Part shown: positions 24,054 through 34,400 of the stretch, piece after piece
How positions within the stretch are numbered: position 1 is the first letter of the stretch
Layout of the letters: every line of letters begins with the position of its first letter
From: a virus
IMG/VR virus record: IMGVR_UViG_3300030329_003551
Location: 2,452-54,531 of that record
Reading direction: 5' to 3' (one strand)
Length of the DNA: 52,080 nt
Notes under the pieces: model-generated
Told to the model about the DNA's origin: nothing
The model's input: the letters and a program-made list of their open reading frames with translations, nothing else
Databases searched by the model: none
Position numbers and translations under genes: made by a program

Positions 24054-24247
24054 GAAATAAAACAACAAGACATACAAGGCATACAACTAAATTAAAGGTT
24101 TCTCGTTTATACGATACTAAAGGTACAAATAAAGATAGTATATTGCAGTCTAAGAAAGATGGAAGAGCATATAAGCAGTTAAATATAGATGGACAAAAGT
24201 TCTTTATAAGATTACATAATGTTCATACAAGGAAGGAAAAAGATTAA
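24050..24247 (+). CDS. Small basic protein (65 aa)
   Basis: Starts at the ATGA that ends the nozzle gene and ends at the TAATG of the next. It is very basic, beginning MRNKTTRHTRHTTKLKVSRL and continuing through SKKDGRAYKQL to a C-terminal strand-like FFIRLHNVHTRKEKD. It may bind DNA or act as a minor virion or assembly protein. No family recognised; overlaps on both sides support the call. Confidence 0.6.
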   Translation: MRNKTTRHTRHTTKLKVSRLYDTKGTNKDSILQSKKDGRAYKQLNIDGQKFFIRLHNVHTRKEKD

Positions 24248-26082
24248 TGTCAAAAATATATTACAAAGATCAAGGTGTTATTAGAAGTGATTTGCGTCAT
24301 GAATTAGGTATGATTGACGAGAGTTTAAAGGAAGATTTAGGCGAAATAAAGGATTATAGTAAAATTTTGGATGAGCTAGAAGAATTCTCTGCACTCAAGC
24401 AGGAGGAAAAAGATATTAAAGATGAACAAGACGCTTATGCTGAGTCGCAAGGATGGAAATGGGACGATGAGAGAGACTCCTATATAGGGATAACCAATGA
24501 TGGACAAAAATTTCAAGTTGATCCAGAAACAGTATCAACTCTAGAATCCTTACAACTCTTCAGTGATCTGTTTGATAAAGATTCAACAGAGGCATTAGTT
24601 GATAAAAAAGGTAAGTTAAAATCTAAGTATGAGCTTCAAGATATCGATGAACAAAAACAAAATTGGTTTGAAAGGACTGGAGAAAAATTTCAAGACTTGC
24701 GAGAAAAAAGACAGGAAAAGAGAATGTCTAAAGAACAAAAGGAGATAGAAAAAGCTTTAGATTTAGCCAAGAAAGAAGTTAAGAAGAAGGCTGTAGATAC
24801 AGTTGTAACTTCAGGTCAAAAAGCTATTGAAGTTATCGATAAGGAATTTAAAGTTACTTCATCAAAGTCTCTTGACCCATTATCTGATGAAGAACTATTA
24901 TCATTTGAGCAACAGGCAGGATTTAGTGCTGAAGGATTATCCAGTAAGCAAGTGAGAGAATACTTATCTAAAGAAGATAGACCTTTTAGCAACAAGGAAT
25001 TAGAAAGAGCTTATAAGTACAAAGATAAAAATTGGGCTCCAGACGAAACAGTAAATAAGGTTGCTTGGGAGTTTGCAAAAGATAATCCTAAAGATAATAG
25101 TGATTTAAGCAATACAGAGAAAGCATTATATAAGGCTATGTATGGCCTTGACCAAAGCACAGCTTTTAAAGCCTCTCATCAAATAAGAAATGATATTAAA
25201 TTAAGATTACATTCAGAAATGTTTGAAGGTTTTATTACAGGGAGAGATAAAAATGAAGCTCATACAGAAATAGTTGAAATTAATGGTAGAGATGCTCTTG
25301 TAACTAAATCGGAAAAGGAGTTTATTGATAAATATGGAAAGATTGCTGCTGACTACATTCATGAGTTTACAATAAAAACACGTGGTTCAGTAGAGATAGA
25401 CGAAGCAACGGGTTTACCTAAGTATGGATTTTTTGCAAGCATGTTTAGTACTATAGGAACATGGGGCAAGGCAATCGCTGCACCTTTTATGAAAGGTGGT
25501 AAAGTTGCTGCCTTCGCAGGGAAAGCTGTTCAAGGGTTAGGAGCAATGGGTTCTGCAATGGGAGCAGCTTCGCCTATTCTGAGTATGGTAGCAAACGTAC
25601 TGGGAAAGAGAAAAGAGCATAAAGCTAAGGTAAAAGCTGCTAAAGCAAGATCTAAAGCTTTGGGCACAGCTATTAGGCAGGCAGATAAAGCAAGGCATGA
25701 TGTCAATACACGAGCTTATACTCAATTTGAAGAGATGGCAGAAAGAGCGGATGAACAAGCTACAGCATTGGGTGAAGCAACTGGAGAACGATATGAAGAC
25801 TTGTCTGAAACTATAGGTAAGATGCAGAAGCAAACAAAAGGTCTTAAGACTGGGGCAGTTGATATGATGAGAGATGAAGGGCAGGAGATGATTGAAGAAC
25901 AACATGAACAGTCTTTTGGTAAAATGGGCGACATGTTTAAAGATCAGATGGATGCTGCGCTAGGCCAGACAAAAAGTTATTTTGAAAAAGCTCAATCAAA
26001 TATAACACAATGGACTAGAGAGAAAGCGGAAGCAGATAGACAAGCTAGGAAAAAATTTAAATGGTATAAAAATTTATTTTAA
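24247..26082 (+). CDS. Putative internal virion / ejection protein (611 aa)
   Basis: A long, mostly helical, highly charged protein (for example EKFQDLREKRQEKRMSKEQK). It is interrupted at about residues 405-457 by a Gly/Ala-rich hydrophobic region (KVAAFAGKAVQGLGAMGSAM, then AASPILSMVANVLG) that could span the inner membrane. A further coiled region follows. This pattern, helical ends around a membrane-active Gly/Ala segment, is typical of podovirus ejection proteins that build the channel into the cell. It heads a five-gene set ending at 39793. Confidence 0.65.
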   Translation: MSKIYYKDQGVIRSDLRHELGMIDESLKEDLGEIKDYSKILDELEEFSALKQEEKDIKDEQDAYAESQGWKWDDERDSYIGITNDGQKFQVDPETVSTLESLQLFSDLFDKDSTEALVDKKGKLKSKYELQDIDEQKQNWFERTGEKFQDLREKRQEKRMSKEQKEIEKALDLAKKEVKKKAVDTVVTSGQKAIEVIDKEFKVTSSKSLDPLSDEELLSFEQQAGFSAEGLSSKQVREYLSKEDRPFSNKELERAYKYKDKNWAPDETVNKVAWEFAKDNPKDNSDLSNTEKALYKAMYGLDQSTAFKASHQIRNDIKLRLHSEMFEGFITGRDKNEAHTEIVEINGRDALVTKSEKEFIDKYGKIAADYIHEFTIKTRGSVEIDEATGLPKYGFFASMFSTIGTWGKAIAAPFMKGGKVAAFAGKAVQGLGAMGSAMGAASPILSMVANVLGKRKEHKAKVKAAKARSKALGTAIRQADKARHDVNTRAYTQFEEMAERADEQATALGEATGERYEDLSETIGKMQKQTKGLKTGAVDMMRDEGQEMIEEQHEQSFGKMGDMFKDQMDAALGQTKSYFEKAQSNITQWTREKAEADRQARKKFKWYKNLF

Positions 26083-26095
26083 GGAAGGTGACTAA

Positions 26096-27613
26096 ATGGG
26101 GATATTAGACGGTTTATTGAATGATATAAACAAAGCAAAACAAATGCAGTTAAATAGAGATGAGAGAAAAGCTGAAAGAGAGCTTACTCTGCTTTTAACT
26201 GAAATGAAGATGAATTTTGAGAGGGAAGAGAATATAGATAGGCATAATGCAGATATGACAGAACGATATAGTGCCTCTAACTTAACAAAGTCTCCTTCTG
26301 GCAGATATGTCTTAAAAGATAATTACGATCCTTCTGATGTGCCAAGTGAGATAGCGAAGAGAGCTAGTATAGATTACCAAGCTTTACGTGATAGAGGTCT
26401 TCCTGCAACAGATGATGAGGAATTGAATAGACTTACTATTAGCATGTATGATAAGGGGCAAAAAGCAGGTTTGAGTTTTAGCAGAGTCAGCCTTTCTAAT
26501 CAAGAATTATCTCCCTTTATGATAGATGTTAGTCCTACTGGATTGACTTCGGATGATTTTAATCAATTTAGATTAGTTTACCAGTCTGCAGGTGGCGCTG
26601 AAAGTACAGAGATGTTAGAGTATTTGATAAATGATTTGGGAATTATAGATAGAGCAGATGTTTTTGAAGATAATGTAGGGAGACCTACTATATATGGACC
26701 AGATGGCATTAAAGATAATACTAAAGCAGCTCTTATTGACAATGCTTTAATTGGATTTAAGTCAGGCTTAAGAGATAATGAAGAATTTATGACAAGTTTT
26801 GAATATGATAAACGTGCGAAAGATGATGCTATGTTTGGTATAAATTATGCTAATGCTATTGCTCAAAGTATTCCTTCTCAACAAGCAGAGAAAAAATTAC
26901 TTGATAGAGGTAAGGTGTTCTGGAGTGGTTTACAGCCTCAAATATTAGAAGGCGAAAGAGTTGTAATGTGGGATAATGAGCTTATAAAATTAAAAGATGT
27001 TACGGATGAAATTACTCATAAAAGAGGACATTTTAAAGGCCTGTCAGATTCTGAATCTAAAATATTGTCAAACAGAATGGATCAGTTTGCGCAAATTACA
27101 CAAGACGGTACAGGCTTTCAGTTGTTAGTAGAAGAGTTATTAAGTCAGCCTGATCAAGGAGCTAGTGAATTAGCTTTAATCTCTAAATATATAAGTCCTT
27201 CTTTAGCAAAAACAATTATGTCAGGTGTGCAAGAATGGAGTAGAGTTTCTAGGGTGGGGCAGGCAGCACTGAAGTATTATAAAGATCCTGAGAGCATTGA
27301 AGAAGTTAGGATGAAAGATGATCGGCTTCAAGGATTGCTCGTTCAAACAGGAATTAAGCAAGATCTAATTAAATTAAGGCATATCCCAGAAGGAAGCTCT
27401 GAGTATAAAGAACTTGATGATTTACTTTTGCAAAAAATAACTAAGATGGCAAAATCATTAATGAAAGAAGGAGGAGCTCAGCCTTATTTAGATGAAAATG
27501 GAAATACTGCATATACATGGGATAGCCCAGAAGCGGAAGCAAGATATAATCAGTTGTTTGATTGGTTAGAACTAGAAGATGCTACCTTTAAATTTAACAA
27601 AGGAGTTAACTAA
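26096..27613 (+). CDS. Putative internal virion protein (505 aa)
   Basis: AAGGAAGGTG precedes the ATG. The start, GILDGLLNDINKAKQMQLNR, and the following charged helix (DERKAERELTLLLTEMKMNF) suggest a coiled coil; the remainder is globular and helical with no catalytic motif seen. The last 60 residues contain QPYLDENGNTAYTWDSPEAE. It is coupled to the next gene by TAATG. By location it belongs with the ejected proteins. Function inferred only from context. Confidence 0.55.
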   Translation: MGILDGLLNDINKAKQMQLNRDERKAERELTLLLTEMKMNFEREENIDRHNADMTERYSASNLTKSPSGRYVLKDNYDPSDVPSEIAKRASIDYQALRDRGLPATDDEELNRLTISMYDKGQKAGLSFSRVSLSNQELSPFMIDVSPTGLTSDDFNQFRLVYQSAGGAESTEMLEYLINDLGIIDRADVFEDNVGRPTIYGPDGIKDNTKAALIDNALIGFKSGLRDNEEFMTSFEYDKRAKDDAMFGINYANAIAQSIPSQQAEKKLLDRGKVFWSGLQPQILEGERVVMWDNELIKLKDVTDEITHKRGHFKGLSDSESKILSNRMDQFAQITQDGTGFQLLVEELLSQPDQGASELALISKYISPSLAKTIMSGVQEWSRVSRVGQAALKYYKDPESIEEVRMKDDRLQGLLVQTGIKQDLIKLRHIPEGSSEYKELDDLLLQKITKMAKSLMKEGGAQPYLDENGNTAYTWDSPEAEARYNQLFDWLELEDATFKFNKGVN

Positions 27614-28461
27614 TGTCAAGTTTTTTAGAGAGATTTAAGAGTAATAAAGAAAAGAATGAGTCTTTAATAGCAATCGAGCTAAAAGCTGATTCTATCCCTG
27701 ATAGTATTCAGAATGAAGAAAGTAAGAAGGTAGCTCAAAGAGAAGTCTTAAAAAATATAGGAATCAACTTAGAGCATTCAGGGTCATTAGAAAAATTAGA
27801 TTTAGAAGATATTGCTTTTGGAGCTATGGAAGAAACTCTTAAAGAAAAGAAAAGTGATATTATTACTAAAGTTGCTAAGCTTAGTGAGCAAAGAGATTTG
27901 TATGAATCAGAAATGGGTGAATATAAATCAGACATGGCTATATTGGATGAGATTGGGGAGAATAGAAAGTCTTATGAAGTGCTTAAAGATATTGTTTATG
28001 AGGAAGCTTTCCCTACTATAGGAGAGAGACTATTCGGATCAAGTAATAAAGAGTTAGGCGATAAATATGAACAAATTATAAATGTTCTCAACAGACTTGA
28101 TTCTAAAGAGGAGGCTATTGATTCTAAATGGAATATTTCCAAAGAACATACTTCTGAAGTTCAGTCTTTATATGAAAGTATTGCTGGAAGAGGAGAAGGT
28201 GGTGCAACTTTTTATACTGAAGTAAGAGATCCTGAAAGATATCATGGAAAAGGTGAAGCTGTTTCAAGGAAAACAAGATTAGAAAATCTACATAGTCAAT
28301 TTGCAGAAGCTGATAAAACGTTAGCTGAATTATTACCTATGGTAGATGATTATAGTAATATATTTACAAAAGATGATTTAGATGATTTACAGAAAAGCTT
28401 AGGTGATATTGATGAAAGAGATTTCAATATGTTGTTTGAAAAAGAATTATCAGAATTTTAA
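27613..28461 (+). CDS. Putative coiled-coil internal virion protein (282 aa)
   Basis: Starts at TAATG. Almost wholly helical and acidic, with likely coiled coils at about residues 85-125 (KVAKLSEQRDLYESEMGEYK) and 240-270. A short Gly-rich interruption lies near AGRGEGGATFYTEV. No catalytic signature or membrane span. It precedes the putative RNA polymerase gene by 12 bases and may be its virion partner or part of the ejection conduit. Confidence 0.55.
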   Translation: MSSFLERFKSNKEKNESLIAIELKADSIPDSIQNEESKKVAQREVLKNIGINLEHSGSLEKLDLEDIAFGAMEETLKEKKSDIITKVAKLSEQRDLYESEMGEYKSDMAILDEIGENRKSYEVLKDIVYEEAFPTIGERLFGSSNKELGDKYEQIINVLNRLDSKEEAIDSKWNISKEHTSEVQSLYESIAGRGEGGATFYTEVRDPERYHGKGEAVSRKTRLENLHSQFAEADKTLAELLPMVDDYSNIFTKDDLDDLQKSLGDIDERDFNMLFEKELSEF

Positions 28462-28473
28462 GAAGGAATATAA

Positions 28474-31400
28474 ATGCCCACATTAGATAAATTATTAGGA
28501 CATCATTTAGATATAAACACGGCTCAAATGTCTGACCTTGAAAGTATATTTAGTACGAAAGATATAAGAAATGCAGGAGGTATTGATCCTGGGGGATATA
28601 AAGCCGATTATAGTATTTTTGATGTCCCTGAAGATTACGATATACCTGAAGAAAAAAGTGCCGCTCTTGAGCTTGTAGGGCAAACATTATGGCAAGGTTT
28701 AGATACAGCTTTATTTGGGTTGCCAGGCTTAGGAATAGAGAAGTTGTCTCCAGGAGCTACTGAAGAATACTTAACACCAACCACTAAAGCTGGTAAAGTA
28801 GGTGCTGCTGTAGGTGGAACATTAGGTTTTGTTTGGGGTGCTCCTATGAAACTTGGTGCAAAAGCTGCTCAATTAGTTGCCAAACCTATTATTAAGAAGG
28901 CTGGGCATGAAACATTACAGAAGCAAGTTAAAAAATCTATTCAAGCTGTTAATGCAGAAGCAAAAGAAGGTGAATTTGCCTCTAAAGCTGCTAAGGCTAT
29001 ACTAAATAAAGACTTAGGAAAAAAACTTACAGGATTAGCTCATAAATCAAGATGGGATCAAGCAGCAGGAAAAGGTGTTGCTAAGAATTGGGCAGACACC
29101 TCTACAAGAGCTATACAACAAATAACTAGCTTAGCTGTAAAGAATAAAGATTTAACATCTGGTGAGGCAGCTCTTATTGTAAAATCATTCAAAAATAATT
29201 TAACAACACGACCAATGCAGGATATTGTTGATATAATAATGAAAAGACATCCTAATAAGTTTGGTTTTGTTGCTGGGAGTGCTATACATGAAGCAGTTAT
29301 GTTTGGATTGATTGATGCTGCAATGGAAGGTGTGCATTCAACTAAAGAAGGTAGAGATTATGATCCTTTTGCTCCTTTATGGGGTGTTGGTATTGGTGCT
29401 GCATTTGGTGGTTTAAAACTTTTACCTGCTGCTGGTAAGTCTTCTATAACTTCTGCAGATTTTACATCTGGATTTAAAGCTGTATTTGCTAAGAACCCCT
29501 ATAAAAAAATGGATAGCGATAAACTATTTGGCAATGCAAAGATTATTGGTGATAGTTTTAAATCAAACAAAGCCTTATTTGAAATGTCTGAAACAGGATT
29601 AAATAGAACTCCTTGGATTATTGAGCATGGAGGATATACTATCAATTTAACAAATCCTAAGAGTATAGGTGGTTTGTCTGAAACAGAGGCAGCTAAGGTT
29701 CTAAGAGAAGCTTTGTCTAAAGAGAGAGTTAGATTTGGTAGACAGATGATGAAAGAATCTATAAAAGAAGATTTCAAGAGTACATTAGCAAACTGGAAAA
29801 GAGTTATAGGTGGTACTGTTATAATGAATGCTAGAACTATTCTAGATATGCATAGGGGACATGAAATACCTCCTGAAGATATTATGACTTCTATATTAAT
29901 AGGTGCTTTTATTAATAGGAAAGGTAGACCTAAAGATCCAGAAATGAATTTAGCTAAGATGCAAAGAATTAGGAATGGTTTAAATGCCTATGGAGAAACA
30001 CAGTATGCTATGTTAGATATGATTCCGACATTAAGAAGAGGTCAACATGAACATATACAGCCATTAACTGATGTATCTTTTAAAAGTTTAAGAAAAAAAT
30101 CAGAAGATTTAATGTTAATACATGAAACTCCAGAAGCTGTTGAGACTATGAGCAAAGATGGTAGTCCTAGTTTAGCCTCATCTCAGAAAGCCTTCCCTCT
30201 ATTTGATGAATTTTATATGTACCTAGATGGATCGAGAGGGAAGAAGTATATAAAACCAAAAGCATTAGTGACAGAAAAAGAAGCTGCGCAAATAGAAACT
30301 ACAATTAGAAGTTTGGAGTTTGAGGGAACTAAGGTAAACGATATAACAGAGTTTAGATCTATGCTTCAAGCTGGAACAAATAATATAACAGATAAACTTG
30401 AGTATTTAGTTAAGCAAGGTGTTCATAATGCTGGTAATTCTGTAATAGATGTTGCTATCAATTCTCCAGAGTTATCAAATATTGGTACTGTTCCTGAGAA
30501 AATATCAATAAATCAATCTCTAATTAATAGAATAAAAGATGGTAAAGTTGAATTTCAAGGCGGTGGCAAACTATCTGTAGAGGAGTCATTAAATGCTATA
30601 GCTAAATTTCAAAAATTATTAGACTTTTCTAATTCTGCGAGATTAAGTAGTGCCAATCAAAAGAAACCTTTGTGGGAAGTTACTACAGGCAGAGAGATTA
30701 GAGATATAATAGAACACATTAAGAATTCTGAAAGGGATATTAATACCTTATTTAATATAGGTAGAGATAATCTTAAGTTTTCACTAAATGATTTAGATTT
30801 AGTTGCTCCTCAAATTATTATGAGAAATGTAAGTAAGAGTATAGATAAATTTTCTAAGATATTTGATGATGTTGATAATCCTGATTTCATTGAACTTAGA
30901 AATATACTTTACAAAATGGGTCTTAGTAAAAAGGAAATAGACAGTAAGGATAACATATTCGATATTATCCCTCCTTTTCATAAAATAACTGTAAAGAAAA
31001 CAGAAGAAGGTTTTAGAGGAGATAAAGAAGAGGCTATACTAAGAACTGTACTTGGTATTCTTGGAGCAAAAGGAAATAGGTCAATTAAAACCGATCCTCT
31101 TGCTAAGGAAATTACTATAAATCCTGCAGATGTTCAGTCTTTAGAAATGTTTTTAAACAAAAGCGGTTTAAATACTGATGTTGAAATGTTAGATTACTTC
31201 AGGAGCACAGTTACACAAAAAGTATTTTCTGATATAGTTAAAGATTCTAAAGTAAATCAAAGAGATATAAATGTATTGTCAGAGTTAGCAGATTTAGGAG
31301 TACCTCTTTCCACTTATTCTCCCATGGCAGAAGGCGGTACAGGTTTTTCAGTAAGTAAAATAGAATATATAGGACCTCGTTATAAAACTTATGTAGATGC

Positions 31401-34400
31401 TGTAAAGGAGTACAATAGATATATAGATGATTTAGTAAATGTTAGAGGGGTGAATAAAGAAGGTAAAAGCTGGATTTCTGAATCAAGACAGATAATTCAA
31501 GCTGATAGACATGATGTTAAAATAATCAGAGATATAATTAGAAGAAAAAATGCTCAAACTTCTCAGGAAGCTCAGGAGTCTTTAATAGATTTTGTTAAGG
31601 CTATGGAACCTACTGATACTATACGACATGGTTTAATAAAATATTTACAAAATTCAGAAAGACCTGAAACATTATTAAACTTTATGTTAGGTAATGGGAT
31701 GGTCTCTACAAAAAAAAGAGATAACATTATAAAGTATGTTTTTGATCAGAAGGCTATTAATGATAATAAGGACAAGTTGAAAGACTTTATGTCTAAATAC
31801 GGTGTTCATTTAAATGATATCCAGAAATTGCAAAATGAAGTCGATATGGAGATCAATACTTTAAATGATATGAAGATTAAAAAGGAATCAGGCGCTATAT
31901 CTCAACAAAGATTTTTCGAAAAGTATTGGCCAGGAGAAGGTGGTTTTGGAAGTCAACATCAAGAAGCTTCAGTTCAAAATGAAATTATACAGAAGGCATT
32001 ATATAGAAGTGATAAGATTGGGATATATAGAGATAATCCTGTAGAAAACTTAATGACGACAATGAGTTTTAAGGTAGGAAAAGATTCTGGTGGTAAGGAT
32101 ATAATTGTAGATGGTAAGACTTTAATAAAGAAAAAGCAAATAACTTCCTACAAGCGTAAGTATGATGAAGCTGTAGATGATATACAGAAAATATTAGTAC
32201 ATAGAGCAGGAGCTGAACAAGTGACCGTACTAGAGTCTAAAAGTGGGAAATTTGCAGAGTCTTCTAAAATTATCCAAAAAAATTACTTTACTGAGTTTTT
32301 AAAAGAGAATGATATTCCATTCTTGTTTACATCAGGCGATATATATTCACGTCACTGGTTTGGTAATAAAATGACTGCTAGTAAAATCAATGTATTTGAA
32401 GTACAGTCTTCTGTAAGTAATGAGAATATTAATAAAAATATTCCTGAGATTGCTAAAAATATGGTTAAGGATTTTCACAAACAGCTATTAAGCTATGAAG
32501 TAACAGGCTCAGAAGGCACTATGAAAGGCTTACAACCTATATCTATGGGTAATGCTAAGGATGTTCTTCTTGTTCCTATGGATTATCATGCAAAAGTAAC
32601 AGAATTATTCAATAAAAAGATTTATGATGTTTATCTCAAGAAAGCAAAAGCAGCAAAAGACACTAAAGCTGTAAATAAGTTAGAGTCTATGAAGGAAATT
32701 CTAGATAAAAGTACAACTTGGGGAGAATCACATGTAGATGCTATGAGATCTATAGTTATAGCAGAAATGACAAAGGGTAAGGATGTAGATAATTTTCTTA
32801 ATGTAATTCATGGTAGAGATTTAGAAGACATAGGTAAAAGATTTAGTTTATATAACACACCTTCATTTAAAAGAATTGACAGATCTCTTGTAAAAAAGCT
32901 ATCTAAAGTACGAACAGGCAAAGATAAAACTTTATTAGAGGCTTTTTTTAAACGTAAGATAAATTTTGTTGAATGGAATGACAAAGATTATGCTCGAATT
33001 TTTGATAGAAAAGTTGTAAAAGATGCTTTTGAAAAAGCTCAAATAGAGATAAAGGATATGATTGGCTCCAGAGAAAATGAGTCTGGGTTTGATAGTATTT
33101 CTTTTATTAGTAAGGACTTTAAAAGGTTCTTAGAACTATATTATGGAGTAGCATCTAGAGATGGTGGAGACGGTTCTGCGGTTTTTAAACCTATAATATC
33201 ATCAGGGGGTAAGGATATGTATATGTTTGCTAAAACAGTATTCGTATATGATCCTGATATGCAAATAGATGTTTTTAATAAGAACAAAAATTTAGATGTT
33301 TTTCTTACTAGAAGTGCTGATAAAATGAAATCTGGCATTTCTGAAGTAGAGTCTAAAAATCTAGGAAATCCTAATAGACCTGTGTATATAGATAAAACAG
33401 TAGAACAAATAGTTAACTCTAAACAAGGCGAACTATTGAAATATATGAAATCAATTCCTATGAAGGGAATTGGAGTAAGTACTATACCAGAAAATAGAAT
33501 GGCAGGTTCAAATTCTATATCTAATACAAATTTCATGACATCTTCTGAAGCTGGAGAATTCTTTAATACTTATCAAGCTCCTCATTTAACTCGTATTTTA
33601 GGTAATGTAGGCAACACTACATCACAAGGACTAGCTCAGAAGTTTATGGGCGATTCTATGTGGAGAAGATTAGCTTTACTTAAATTAAATCAATTGAACC
33701 CTAATATCACAATGGAGCAAATGCAGAATTCTCCTGAAGGTTTGAAAAATTTAGGAGCTCATTTGCAATTAGCAGCTATGGGCGCAGATCCAATGATGTT
33801 AGGTCCTGATGTACTAGTGAATACTATTAAAAAACAATTTATAGATCCTATAGTAAGTCCAAAGTTAGAAACTCCTGATGGTGAATTAATGGGCGGTAAG
33901 TTTGTTCTGAAACAGAGCTTTAAATTTAGGGATTTAGCTCCTACGGTTAGAAAAGGTGAGAAAGATAAAACTGAGATTTTACCAGGGGAAATAATGCTTC
34001 CTAATTATGCAGAGACATTGCCTATCGATTTCAAAAATCCAGATATGGAAATAAAAGTTATTGATAGCAAGGGTAGAGGTATAGATAAAAACTTAAAACA
34101 AACAATGGAAAGTTTACTTATAAGTGTAGATGGTCTTAAGAAGGGAAAAGAAGTTGATGAGTACTTTGAATTTTTAAGTCAGAATGGAACTTTAGGTTTC
34201 CTACATAGTGAAATTAAAAGATTAGATCCTGATTTATCTATAGGCATCGTATCTGTTAGATACCCTAGAACTGCTCCTAATGATATGGCTATATTACGAT
34301 TAAAAGGTTTCTTAGGTAAGGATCATGGTAATACAGGTATAGTGAATGATTTTGATGTATTAAATATATTTGAAGGTGATTATGATGTGGACGAAGTAGA

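Noticed and set aside
25537-25905. Leftward 122-codon Cys/Ser-rich frame
   Set aside because: Antisense to the Ala/Gly-rich part of the 611-aa protein, whose composition explains the apparent Cys and Ser richness.
33141-33536. Leftward 131-codon frame inside the giant protein gene
   Set aside because: Reverse-strand shadow of an intact 2844-codon frame, with no ribosome binding site.
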